Part shown: in pieces, positions 1 to 6,429 of the stretch
Layout of the letters: every line of letters begins with the position of its first letter
How positions within the stretch are numbered: the stretch's first letter is position 1
Assembly: GCA_910587905.1 (NCBI GenBank)
Contig: CAJUOF010000055.1
Span: 1-9,738 of the forward strand
Length of the DNA: 9,738 nucleotides
Source: an uncultured Lachnospiraceae bacterium
GTDB lineage: Bacteria; Bacillota_A; Clostridia; Lachnospirales; Lachnospiraceae
Reading direction: 5' to 3'
Made by a program: the position numbers and the translations under genes
Notes under the pieces: model-generated
Databases searched by the model: none
Told to the model about the DNA's origin: nothing
The model's input: the letters and a program-made list of their open reading frames with translations, nothing else

Positions 1-2
1 GG

Positions 3-860
3 GGCATCACGGGGCAGAAAGGCGTGCCGATGGACGACTCCACCATCAAGTTCATCCTCACGAACCCGTCCTATACGGGCTCCATGCTCCTGCAGAAGAA
101 TTTTATTTCCGAGGGGCATACGAGGAAAAGGAATAAGGGCGAGCTGCCCATGTACATGGTGGAGGGTATGTTCGAGCCTCTCATCCCGCAGGCAGATTTT
201 GAAAAGGCGCAGCTCATACGGGAGCAGCGGGCGGATGCCGCCGCCAATAAAAACCCCACGCTCACGGCTTTTTCAGGACTGGTGAAATGCGGGGAATGCG
301 GCCGTTCGGTGAGCAGGCGCACCACAAAATACGGCAAGAAATGGAACTGCAATACCAGGGAGCGCAAAGGGAAAGATGTGTGCGGGCTCCGGCCGGTCTA
401 TGAAACGGAGCTGGAGCAGGCGGCGGCCGCCGCACTGGAGCTTGCCGCCTTTGACGGGGTGGCAGTCCGGAGGGAAGTCGAGCAGATTGTCATAAATGCA
501 GACCGCATTGAGTTCCGCATGAAAAGCGGGAAGGCAAGAGAGGTCATGCGGGCATACCAAAGAGGCCGCAGCGCATTTTCGCAGAAAATCACCTGCGGGT
601 GCTGCGGCAGGAAACTGGAATGCGATTACTGGAAGATGGGCCCGAAAGGGCAGAAGGAAAAATATAAGGTTTGGGTGTGCCGGGGGTGTTCCTTCCGCAG
701 GCTGCTGGATGATGAATTCCGAAAGGCAGCGGCGGAAGTCCTGGGGCGGGAGGATTACGAACCCCGCTTTGTAAAGGAGATTGCGGGAGTGACGGCATAC
801 GGGGACAGGTTTGAATTTCACTTTACGGATGGGGAGGTGGCAGAATGGCAAAGAAAGTAA
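3..860 (+). CDS. Large serine recombinase, C-terminal part, with two zinc-ribbon motifs (5' end outside window)
   Basis: The frame is open from the first complete codon at base 3, and the GTG at 24 is internal, so the gene begins before the window and the catalytic serine domain is not visible. Numbering from that GTG, residues 1-70 match the end of the recombinase DNA-binding domain; the I-L-T-N-P-S-Y-T-G and L-L-Q-K motifs also occur in the downstream recombinase. A zinc ribbon follows with Cys89, Cys92, Cys109 and Cys120. A second Cys4 motif has Cys191, Cys194, Cys219 and Cys222. No long coiled coil separates them, unlike the usual large serine recombinase C-terminus. The gene overlaps the next recombinase by 16 bases, which suggests translational coupling. 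The likely role is integration or excision of the element, alone or jointly with the next protein. The family is secure; the division of labour is unknown. Confidence 0.9.
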   Translation, partial: GITGQKGVPMDDSTIKFILTNPSYTGSMLLQKNFISEGHTRKRNKGELPMYMVEGMFEPLIPQADFEKAQLIREQRADAAANKNPTLTAFSGLVKCGECGRSVSRRTTKYGKKWNCNTRERKGKDVCGLRPVYETELEQAAAAALELAAFDGVAVRREVEQIVINADRIEFRMKSGKAREVMRAYQRGRSAFSQKITCGCCGRKLECDYWKMGPKGQKEKYKVWVCRGCSFRRLLDDEFRKAAAEVLGREDYEPRFVKEIAGVTAYGDRFEFHFTDGEVAEWQRK

Positions 861-2428
861 CAACCATACCCGCCACGCTGAACCGGTTTGACTCAAGGCC
901 GATTGCGGCGGCGAAAAAGCGGAAGACGGCGGGGTATGCGAGGGTATCCACGGATTCCGAGGAACAGGCGACAAGCTATGAGGCGCAGGTCGATTATTAC
1001 ACCCGGTACATAAACGGCCGGGAGGATTGGGAATTTGCCGGGGTGTATACGGACGAAGGCATCTCTGCAACGAACACAAAAAAGCGCGACGGTTTTAACC
1101 AGATGATTGAGGATGCCCTGGCGGGGAAGATTGACCTCATCATCACAAAATCGGTCAGCCGGTTCGCAAGGAACACGGTGGATTCCTTAACGACAGTAAG
1201 GAAGCTGAAGGAGAAGGGCATCGAGGTTTATTTTGAAAAGGAGAACATCTACACGCTGGATTCCAAGGGGGAGCTGCTCATCACCATCATGAGCTCCCTT
1301 GCGCAGGAGGAATCACGGAGCATTTCGGAGAACACCACATGGGGCAAGCGGAAGCAGTTCGCGGACGGCAAAGGCAGCCTTGCCTACAGCACTTTCCTTG
1401 GATACGAGAAGGGCGAGGACGGCAGCCTGAGAGTGAACCCGGAGCAGGCGGAAACGGTAAAGCTGATATACCAGCTTTTCCTGCAGGGACTGAGCCCGTA
1501 TGCCATCGGCAAAAAGCTGACGGGGCTGGGCATCAAGAGCCCCGCAGGGAAGGACACCTGGCACCAGAGTTCCGTCAAGAGCATCCTCACCAACGAGAAG
1601 TACAAAGGGGACGCGCTCCTGCAGAAGCAGTACACGGCGGACTTCCTCACCAAAAAGCGGAAGAAGAACCAGGGGGAGATACCGCAGTATTATGTGGAGG
1701 GGAACCACGAGGCAATCATCCCTCCCGAAACATGGGAGCTGGTGCAGGAGGAAATGGAGCGGCGCAAAAGCATGGACGCAAGGTACAGCAGCGCGAGCAT
1801 ATTTTCCTCGAAAATCAAGTGTTCCGAGTGCGGGAACTGGTACGGCTCCAAGGTGTGGCACTCGCAGGACAAATACCGCAGGGTGATCTTCCAGTGCAAC
1901 CGCAAGTTCAAGAACGATAAGAAATGCCGGACGCCGCACCTTACCGAGGACGAGATAAAGGATGCCTTCGTGAAAGCCGTCAATGCGGTCATTCCGGAAA
2001 AGGATGAGCTGATAGCGAACACCAAGGTGATGATGCGGACATTATGCGACACCACGGAGATGGAGGTGGAGCAGAGCCGGTTTCTGACTGAGACGAAGAT
2101 GGTGGCGGAAATGGTAAAAAGGATTGTGGCGGAAAACAAAGCTGAAGCCATGGACCAGGAGGAATACCAGAGACGCCGCAATGAACTGGTCGCCCGGTAT
2201 GAGGCGGCCAGGGACGGGTACGAAAAAGCATCCGGGGAGATTTCCGACAGGCAGGGAAAGAGGAAAACCTATATGCGGTTTATCGGCGGGCTGCAAAAGC
2301 TGGACGGCTTCTGCGGAAAGTTTGATGAGGAACTTTGGACGGCGCTCCTTGACTACGCCACGGTTTATGCCAGAGACGACATCCGATTCACTTTCAAGGC
2401 GGGGAACGAAGTGAAAGTTGATGGATAG
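845..2428 (+). CDS. Large serine recombinase (site-specific integrase/excisionase), complete, 527 aa
   Basis: This is a complete large serine recombinase, which cuts and rejoins two att sites through a phosphoserine link. The resolvase-type catalytic domain spans about residues 27-165. The nucleophile is Ser35 in Y-A-R-V-S-T, and the S-V-S-R-F-A-R-N block at 103-110 supplies the conserved arginines. The recombinase DNA-binding domain follows at about 185-300. A zinc ribbon uses Cys326, Cys329, Cys351 and Cys361, and a charged helical stretch at about 405-475 fits the coiled coil that controls synapsis direction. The start is ATG 845 with a GGGGAGGTGG ribosome binding site at 831-840. It overlaps the upstream recombinase by 16 bases, so the two are co-transcribed. 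It is the last gene of the element and ends about 140 bases before the comM junction. The protein has the expected catalytic residues and looks active. Confidence 0.96.
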   Translation: MAKKVTTIPATLNRFDSRPIAAAKKRKTAGYARVSTDSEEQATSYEAQVDYYTRYINGREDWEFAGVYTDEGISATNTKKRDGFNQMIEDALAGKIDLIITKSVSRFARNTVDSLTTVRKLKEKGIEVYFEKENIYTLDSKGELLITIMSSLAQEESRSISENTTWGKRKQFADGKGSLAYSTFLGYEKGEDGSLRVNPEQAETVKLIYQLFLQGLSPYAIGKKLTGLGIKSPAGKDTWHQSSVKSILTNEKYKGDALLQKQYTADFLTKKRKKNQGEIPQYYVEGNHEAIIPPETWELVQEEMERRKSMDARYSSASIFSSKIKCSECGNWYGSKVWHSQDKYRRVIFQCNRKFKNDKKCRTPHLTEDEIKDAFVKAVNAVIPEKDELIANTKVMMRTLCDTTEMEVEQSRFLTETKMVAEMVKRIVAENKAEAMDQEEYQRRRNELVARYEAARDGYEKASGEISDRQGKRKTYMRFIGGLQKLDGFCGKFDEELWTALLDYATVYARDDIRFTFKAGNEVKVDG

Positions 2429-2478
2429 GTAAAAATGTGTAAATTTCGCTATTTAATATAGAAAGAAAATTTTTTCCT

Positions 2479-2513
2479 GGGCCGGAATAATCAGTTTCCG
2501 GCCCGCATTTTTT
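2479..2513 (+). terminator. Rho-independent terminator after the recombinase genes
   Basis: A perfect 9-bp stem, GGGCCGGAA (2479-2487) with TTCCGGCCC (2496-2504), has an 8-base loop and is followed by GCATTTTTT. This is a canonical intrinsic terminator. It should stop recombinase transcription before it enters the comM remnant and the dprA-topA genes, so it insulates the element from the chromosome. Confidence 0.9.
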
Positions 2514-2544
2514 AGGTTTAGGGGGGTGCATTTAGGGGGTGCAT
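2511..2544 (+). repeat. G-rich tandem repeat at the element end (TTTAGGGGGTGCA unit)
   Basis: TTTAGGGGGGTGCA (2517-2530) is followed at once by TTTAGGGGGTGCA (2531-2543); the copies differ by one G. A partial copy, TTTAGG, precedes them at 2511-2516. The repeat lies between the element's terminator and the comM junction. It could be part of the recombinase binding site or a replication or repair scar. The G runs also resemble Shine-Dalgarno sequences in front of the in-frame GTG 2526 and TTG 2547. The function is inferred only from position. Confidence 0.6.
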
Positions 2545-2585
2545 CGTTGAATTGTATCAATTTCGTTGTACCGATGAATCCCTGT
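2545..2585. other. Probable attachment-site junction (element to comM)
   Basis: comM similarity is clear from the ATG-AAT-CCC-TGT codons at 2574 onward (M-N-P-C-P-C-G). Just before it the frame reads L-N-C-I-N-F-V-V-P, which departs from the usual family pattern N-F-x-L-V-A-A-M-N-P. The crossover therefore most likely lies around 2558-2576. A small palindrome, AATTG-TAT-CAATT (2550-2562), sits on the element side of the break and could be a recombinase half-site. The exact core dinucleotide cannot be fixed without the other junction or an empty site. Confidence 0.55.
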
Positions 2586-3021
2586 CCCTGTGGGTATTAC
2601 CCTGACCGGAATAAATGTCATTGCAGTGAATGGCAGATCAGGAGGTATCAGGAGAAGCTTTCCAGACCTTTGATGGACCGCATTGATATTCGGGTGTTGG
2701 TAGAGTCTGTGGGTGTGGCAGCTTTGCAGAAGGACGAGAGGGAGGAATCCTCGGCCACGGTCCGGGAACGGATCGAGCGGGCCAGACTCCTTCAGGAGAG
2801 AAGACTGAGGGGGAGCGGTTTTCGCTATAACTGCTCCATACCAGGCAAAGAAATTCGAAACTACTGCCCTCTGGGGAATGAGGAGGAGAATTTTTTAAAG
2901 AGGGCCTTCGAGGTTATGGACATCAGTGCCAGGGCCTACCATCGGATCTTGCGGGTGGCGCGGACCATCGCTGATTTGGAGAACGAAGAACGGATCAGAA
3001 CCAGACATTTGCAGGAGGCCA

Positions 3022-3050
3022 TTGCATACCGAATGGAGAATATTTATTAT
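3022..3050 (+). promoter_or_regulatory. Candidate sigma-A promoter for dprA-topA, inside the comM 3' end
   Basis: TTGCAT (3022-3027) and TATTAT (3045-3050) are separated by exactly 17 bases. The -10 matches the consensus at five of six positions and the -35 at three or four. Transcription would start near 3057, within the first copy of the 14-bp repeat and about 37 bases before the dprA start. With the comM promoter cut off by the element, such an internal promoter would be needed for dprA and topA. It is predicted by eye only. Confidence 0.45.
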
Positions 3051-3079
3051 TAGACAGTTGCAAATTTAGACAGTTGCAA
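3050..3079 (+). repeat. Direct repeat TTAGACAGTTGCAA x2, 16-bp period
   Basis: TTAGACAGTTGCAA occurs perfectly at 3050-3063 and 3066-3079, separated by AT. The first copy overlaps the comM stop codon and the end of the candidate -10 box; the second ends just before the dprA ribosome binding site. The position around the predicted transcription start fits an operator, but a simple duplication is equally possible. Confidence 0.75.
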
Positions 3080-3093
3080 GGGAGGAAATCGTT

Positions 3094-4290
3094 ATGCTGA
3101 GGGAGGAAGAATATCAGTTTTGGTATTGCGGTCTTGGCTCGGTGGGGGTGGTGATCCGGAACCGATTAAAAGCGGCACTTGGAAGTTTTGAGGCGGTCTA
3201 TGGGGCTTCCAGGGAGGAAGTAGAGAGATGCCTGAATCCCTTCCATGAAAAAAACACGGTGGCCCGGGTTTGGAGGGAATTGGAAAAAAGCAGGAAAGAG
3301 GAGGAGATTCGCCGGGGCTTTGCCCATATGAAAGAACTGGGGATTTGCCTGGTCACTGCGGATGAGAGCCGGTTTCCGGAAGGACTCCGGACACTCCCGG
3401 ACTGTCCGGTGGGGCTGTTTGTGAAGGGAAGACTTCCGTCCGGGGGAGTTCCGGCTGCTGCCGTGGTGGGTTCCAGGGAATGCAGTTATTATGGAAGAAA
3501 CACGGCCAGGGCGGTGGGCAGGGCCCTGGCGGAGGCGGGGGTCCAGGTGATCAGCGGCCTGGCCCGCGGAATTGATGCGGCGGGCCATGAGGGGGCGCTA
3601 AAGGCAGGAGGAAAGACCTTCGGCATTTTGGGCTGCGGACCGGATGTGGTCTATCCCAGAGAAAACAGAATCCTTTATGAGAGGGTGGCGGAGGCCGGAG
3701 GTTTGATCTCCGAATATCCTCCGGGAGCGGGGCCGGCCGCCTGGCACTTTCCGGCCAGAAATCGGCTCATCAGCGGGTTCTCCGACTGCGTTGCCGTGGT
3801 GGAGGCCGGGATGAAAAGCGGTTCCCTGATCACGGCCTCCCTAGCCTTGGAGCAGGGAAAGGATATCTGGGCGGCGCCAGGCCGGGTGGGGGATTTTCTG
3901 AGCAGGGGAACCAATCGGCTCATCCGGGACGGAGCCATGCCTCTCACTGAGCCGGAGGACATTCTTGGCAGTTGGAATTTTGTAAAGAAAGAATTAAGAA
4001 TTTATGAGAAAACCAGATTATCTCTTGATAAAAACGCGGAAAAGGTGTATAGTTACTTGGATTCCGACCCAAAATCCGGGGAACAGATCCGGATGGAAAG
4101 CGGATTAGAAAGTGAAATTGTAGCTGCCGCGCTGGTGAGACTTGAGCTGGAAGGGCTGGCAGACCAGCCGTTTCGGCATTATTATGCGGCGAAGAGAGAT
4201 AAAGGAGAGCAGTATGGCGAAGTATCTGGTTATTGTGGAGTCCCCTGCAAAGGTGAAGACCATCAAAAAATTTCTGGGGCCGAATTATGA
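3094..4290 (+). CDS. dprA: DNA processing protein DprA/Smf (RecA loader in transformation)
   Basis: DprA is a cytoplasmic protein that protects incoming single-stranded DNA and loads RecA on it during natural transformation. Residues 1-85 resemble the N-terminal SAM/helix-hairpin-helix part. The Rossmann-like core runs from about 88 to 292 with V-V-G-S-R (124-128), S-G-L-A-R-G-I-D-A-A-G-H (154-165), V-Y-P-R-E-N (186-191), F-P-A-R-N-R-L-I (219-226), K-S-G-S-L-I-T-A (241-248) and G-T-N-R-L-I (272-277). A DprA-type winged helix occupies about 312-366. The start is ATG 3094 behind GGGAGGA at 3080-3086. At 398 residues it is longer than the usual 360-370, because the frame continues past the normal end and overlaps topA by 77 bases. 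It follows comM, an order common in Clostridia. The function is secure by family; whether the host is naturally competent is unknown. Confidence 0.96.
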   Translation: MLREEEYQFWYCGLGSVGVVIRNRLKAALGSFEAVYGASREEVERCLNPFHEKNTVARVWRELEKSRKEEEIRRGFAHMKELGICLVTADESRFPEGLRTLPDCPVGLFVKGRLPSGGVPAAAVVGSRECSYYGRNTARAVGRALAEAGVQVISGLARGIDAAGHEGALKAGGKTFGILGCGPDVVYPRENRILYERVAEAGGLISEYPPGAGPAAWHFPARNRLISGFSDCVAVVEAGMKSGSLITASLALEQGKDIWAAPGRVGDFLSRGTNRLIRDGAMPLTEPEDILGSWNFVKKELRIYEKTRLSLDKNAEKVYSYLDSDPKSGEQIRMESGLESEIVAAALVRLELEGLADQPFRHYYAAKRDKGEQYGEVSGYCGVPCKGEDHQKISGAEL

Positions 4291-6280
4291 TGTGGAGGCA
4301 TCCAACGGACACGTGAGAGATATGCCAAAGAGCCAGATGGGGATTGACATGGAGCATGATTATGAACCGAAATATATTACCATCCGGGGAAAGGGGGACA
4401 TTCTCGCAAACCTCCGGAAAAAGGTGAAAAAAGCAGATAAGATTTATCTGGCGACTGACCCGGACCGGGAGGGTGAGGCCATTTCCTGGCATTTGATGAC
4501 GGCTCTTAAACTGGAAGACAAGAAGGTACAGCGGATCAGTTTCAATGAGATCACAAAGACGGCGGTGAAGGCGTCTCTAAAAGCGCCGAGAGAACTGGAT
4601 ATGAATCTTGTGGATGCCCAGCAGGCCAGACGGGTTTTGGACCGGATGGTGGGATACAGCATCAGTCCCCTGCTGTGGGCGAAAGTGAAACGGGGCCTGT
4701 CGGCAGGACGGGTGCAGTCGGCGGCGCTTCGGATCATCTGCGACAGAGAAGAAGAGATCGCCGCCTTTATTCCGAAAGAATACTGGAGCTTGGAGGCGGA
4801 TGTTCTCTGTGACGGGGAAAAGAAGCCCATGCGGATCAAATTTTATGGGGATCTGAAACAGAAGCTTACCATTGAAAATAGAGAGATGCTGGACGAGATC
4901 ATTCAGGAGGTGGAGAAAGCACCCTTTCGGATTTCCGATATCCGGATGGGGGAACGGGTGAAGAAACAGCCCCTTCCCTTTACCACCAGCACCCTCCAGC
5001 AGGAGGCAGCCAACACTCTGAATTTTTCTACCCAGAAGACCATGCGCCTGGCTCAGCAGCTCTATGAGGGTGTGGATATCAAGGGGAACGGGACGGCTGG
5101 TGTCATCACCTATCTGCGTACCGACTCCACCCGCGTCTCTGAGGAGGCAAAAGGGGCGGCGGCAAAGTTTATCGCTTCCCAGTATGGGGAGGATTATGTG
5201 CTGTTTGACGAGCGGAAGGAAAAGAATGAGGGGCGGATTCAGGACGCACATGAGGCGATTCGGCCCGCAGATATTACACTGACGCCCACGAAGCTTAAGG
5301 ATTCTTTGTCCAGAGACCAGTTTCGCCTGTATCAGCTGATTTGGCGTAGATTTACGGCAAGCCGGATGAAGGAGGCGGTCTATGAGACGACCAACGTAAA
5401 ACTGGACGCCGGGAAGTACCGGTTCAGCGCATCGGCCTCCAAGGTGAAGTTTTCAGGGTTTTTGACCGTATATGATGCCTCGGATGAGAAAAAAGAGCCC
5501 AATACCTTGGGGAAGAATCTGTCCATGGACACGAAAGTTTCCCTGAAAGAATTTGACTATAAACAGCATTTTACACAGCCTCCGGCCCATTACACGGAAG
5601 CGTCACTGGTACGCGCATTGGAGGAGGCGGGAATTGGCCGCCCCAGTACCTATGCCCCCACCATCACCACCATTATCGCCAGGCGGTATGTGGCAAAGGA
5701 AAATAAAAATCTGTATGTGACGGAGTTGGGAGAGATTGTCAACCATATTATGAAGGATGCCTTCCCCAGTCTGGTGGATGTGGACTTTACGGCCAATATG
5801 GAATCTCTGCTGGACGGTGTGGAGGACGGTGCGGTCAAGTGGAAGACGATTATTCGGAATTTTTATCCGGATCTTGCGGAGGCGGTGGCTGCGGCGCAGA
5901 AAGAACTGGAAACCGTGAAGATCGAGGATGAGGTGACGGACGAGATCTGCGAGTACTGTGGCAGGAATATGGTCATCAAGTACGGCCCTCATGGGCGATT
6001 TCTCGCCTGCCCGGGATTTCCTGACTGTAAAAATACGAAACCATATCTGGAGAAAATCGGGGTGACCTGTCCCCTATGCGGCGGCGATGTGGTGATGAAA
6101 AAGACCAAGAAGGGGCGGAGATATTATGGGTGCAGCAATCATCCGGACTGCGAGTTTATGTCCTGGCCGAAGCCATCCAATCAAAAATGCCCCAATTGTG
6201 GAAATTATATGGTAGAAAAGGGAAATAAGCTGATCTGCTCGGAACAGACTTGTGGATATTTGACGGAAAAAACAGAATAG
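4214..6280 (+). CDS. topA: DNA topoisomerase I (type IA), 688 aa with three Cys4 zinc fingers
   Basis: This essential enzyme relaxes negative supercoils by breaking one strand through a tyrosine link. The start is ATG 4214 (M-A-K-Y-L-V-I-V-E-S-P-A-K), with AAAGGAG at 4201-4207. An in-frame TTG at 4142 would add 24 residues unlike the family and was rejected. The TOPRIM domain has Glu9 and the D-P-D-R-E-G-E motif with Asp82, Asp84 and Glu88. The active-site tyrosine is Tyr300 in T-Y-L-R-T-D-S-T, next to Arg302. Three C-terminal zinc fingers use Cys579/582/599/605, Cys619/622/640/646 and Cys659/662/675/680. The length and layout are typical for Firmicutes. The first 77 bases overlap dprA in another frame, so the two are probably co-transcribed. 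All catalytic residues are present. Confidence 0.98.
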   Translation: MAKYLVIVESPAKVKTIKKFLGPNYDVEASNGHVRDMPKSQMGIDMEHDYEPKYITIRGKGDILANLRKKVKKADKIYLATDPDREGEAISWHLMTALKLEDKKVQRISFNEITKTAVKASLKAPRELDMNLVDAQQARRVLDRMVGYSISPLLWAKVKRGLSAGRVQSAALRIICDREEEIAAFIPKEYWSLEADVLCDGEKKPMRIKFYGDLKQKLTIENREMLDEIIQEVEKAPFRISDIRMGERVKKQPLPFTTSTLQQEAANTLNFSTQKTMRLAQQLYEGVDIKGNGTAGVITYLRTDSTRVSEEAKGAAAKFIASQYGEDYVLFDERKEKNEGRIQDAHEAIRPADITLTPTKLKDSLSRDQFRLYQLIWRRFTASRMKEAVYETTNVKLDAGKYRFSASASKVKFSGFLTVYDASDEKKEPNTLGKNLSMDTKVSLKEFDYKQHFTQPPAHYTEASLVRALEEAGIGRPSTYAPTITTIIARRYVAKENKNLYVTELGEIVNHIMKDAFPSLVDVDFTANMESLLDGVEDGAVKWKTIIRNFYPDLAEAVAAAQKELETVKIEDEVTDEICEYCGRNMVIKYGPHGRFLACPGFPDCKNTKPYLEKIGVTCPLCGGDVVMKKTKKGRRYYGCSNHPDCEFMSWPKPSNQKCPNCGNYMVEKGNKLICSEQTCGYLTEKTE

Positions 6281-6339
6281 TCGGAGCAATATCGGCGGAG
6301 TTTCCGGCTTCAAAGAAAGAATTTGCAAAGTACCACCTA

Positions 6340-6354
6340 AAAATTCCGAAAAGT
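6340..6354 (+). promoter_or_regulatory. Weak CodY-box-like sequence upstream of codY
   Basis: AAAATTCCGAAAAGT matches the CodY box consensus AATTTTCWGAAAATT at 11 of 15 positions. It lies directly before the candidate -35 of codY and about 76 bases before its start, where an autoregulatory site could act. CodY sites with several mismatches are known to be functional, but AT-rich sequence gives such matches by chance, so this is tentative. Confidence 0.3.
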
Positions 6355-6355
6355 A

Positions 6356-6384
6356 TTGCAGACTTTCAAAAGATATGGTACGAT
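6356..6384 (+). promoter_or_regulatory. Candidate promoter for codY
   Basis: TTGCAG (6356-6361) and TACGAT (6379-6384) are separated by 17 bases and would start transcription near 6391, about 39 bases before the codY ATG. Neither hexamer is strong. The 149-base gap after topA (6281-6429) is clearly more AT-rich than the flanking topA sequence and holds no recognisable terminator, so read-through from topA may also express codY. Confidence 0.3.
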
Positions 6385-6429
6385 GATTTTGAATCGAACC
6401 AATTGCCCGAAAAAAATAGGAGGACTGCA

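Larger units (their letters stand above)
1..2565 (+). mobile_element. Right end of an integrative element with tandem serine recombinases, inserted in comM
   Basis: Two large serine recombinase genes, an intrinsic terminator and short repeats lie directly against a comM gene that lacks its 5' part. Large serine recombinases of Clostridia commonly sit at one end of integrative conjugative elements or phages and insert into a conserved gene, so this stretch is read as the terminal recombination module of such an element. No conjugation or phage structural genes are visible, so the element type cannot be decided here. The right boundary is estimated from where comM protein similarity begins, between about 2558 and 2576. 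The left end lies outside the window. Confidence 0.8.
2526..3053 (+). pseudogene. comM: comM/yifB (Mg-chelatase-like AAA+ ATPase), 3' remnant left by element insertion
   Basis: The frame encodes about the last 160 residues of ComM/YifB, a protein of roughly 500 residues that in Gram-negative species acts as a helicase promoting branch migration during natural transformation. Visible parts are N-P-C-P-C-G-Y-Y-P-D-R-N-K-C (from 2577), the S-R-P-L-M-D-R-I-D-I block of the AAA+ core and the Mg-chelatase C-terminal domain ending in A-Y-R-M-E-N-I-Y-Y. The N-terminal domain and the Walker A and B motifs are missing, so the piece cannot be an active ATPase. Residues before the ATG at 2574 come partly from the element. 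No stop codons interrupt the remnant, which suggests a recent or reversible insertion; precise excision should restore the gene. The frame can start at GTG 2526 or TTG 2547, but real translation is doubtful. dprA follows 40 bases after the stop. Confidence 0.88.

Noticed and set aside
273..1079. Minus-strand 268-codon frame opposite the recombinases
   Set aside because: It is rich in proline, serine and arginine, as expected for the complement of GC-rich coding sequence, spans the overlap of two clear genes and has no recognisable domain.
1313..1939. Open frames on both strands inside the second recombinase (for example minus 1313-1939 and plus 1339-1920)
   Set aside because: They are shadows of a gene with catalytic and zinc motifs in the right frame; their translations look like random out-of-frame sequence.
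2511..2544. Tandem TTTAGGGGGTGCA units as a CRISPR or telomere-like array
   Set aside because: There are only two full units with no spacers, next to a recombinase gene; an attachment or accessory site is a simpler reading.
4142..4213. Earlier TTG start for topA adding 24 residues
   Set aside because: The added residues lie in dprA coding sequence and lack topoisomerase similarity. ATG 4214 has AAAGGAG at proper spacing and begins the conserved M-A-K-Y-L-V-I-V-E-S-P-A-K.
6250..6429. Earlier start for codY adding 60 residues
   Set aside because: The extra segment overlaps the topA end, is unlike CodY, and the ATG at 6430 has a perfect AGGAGG 6 bases upstream.
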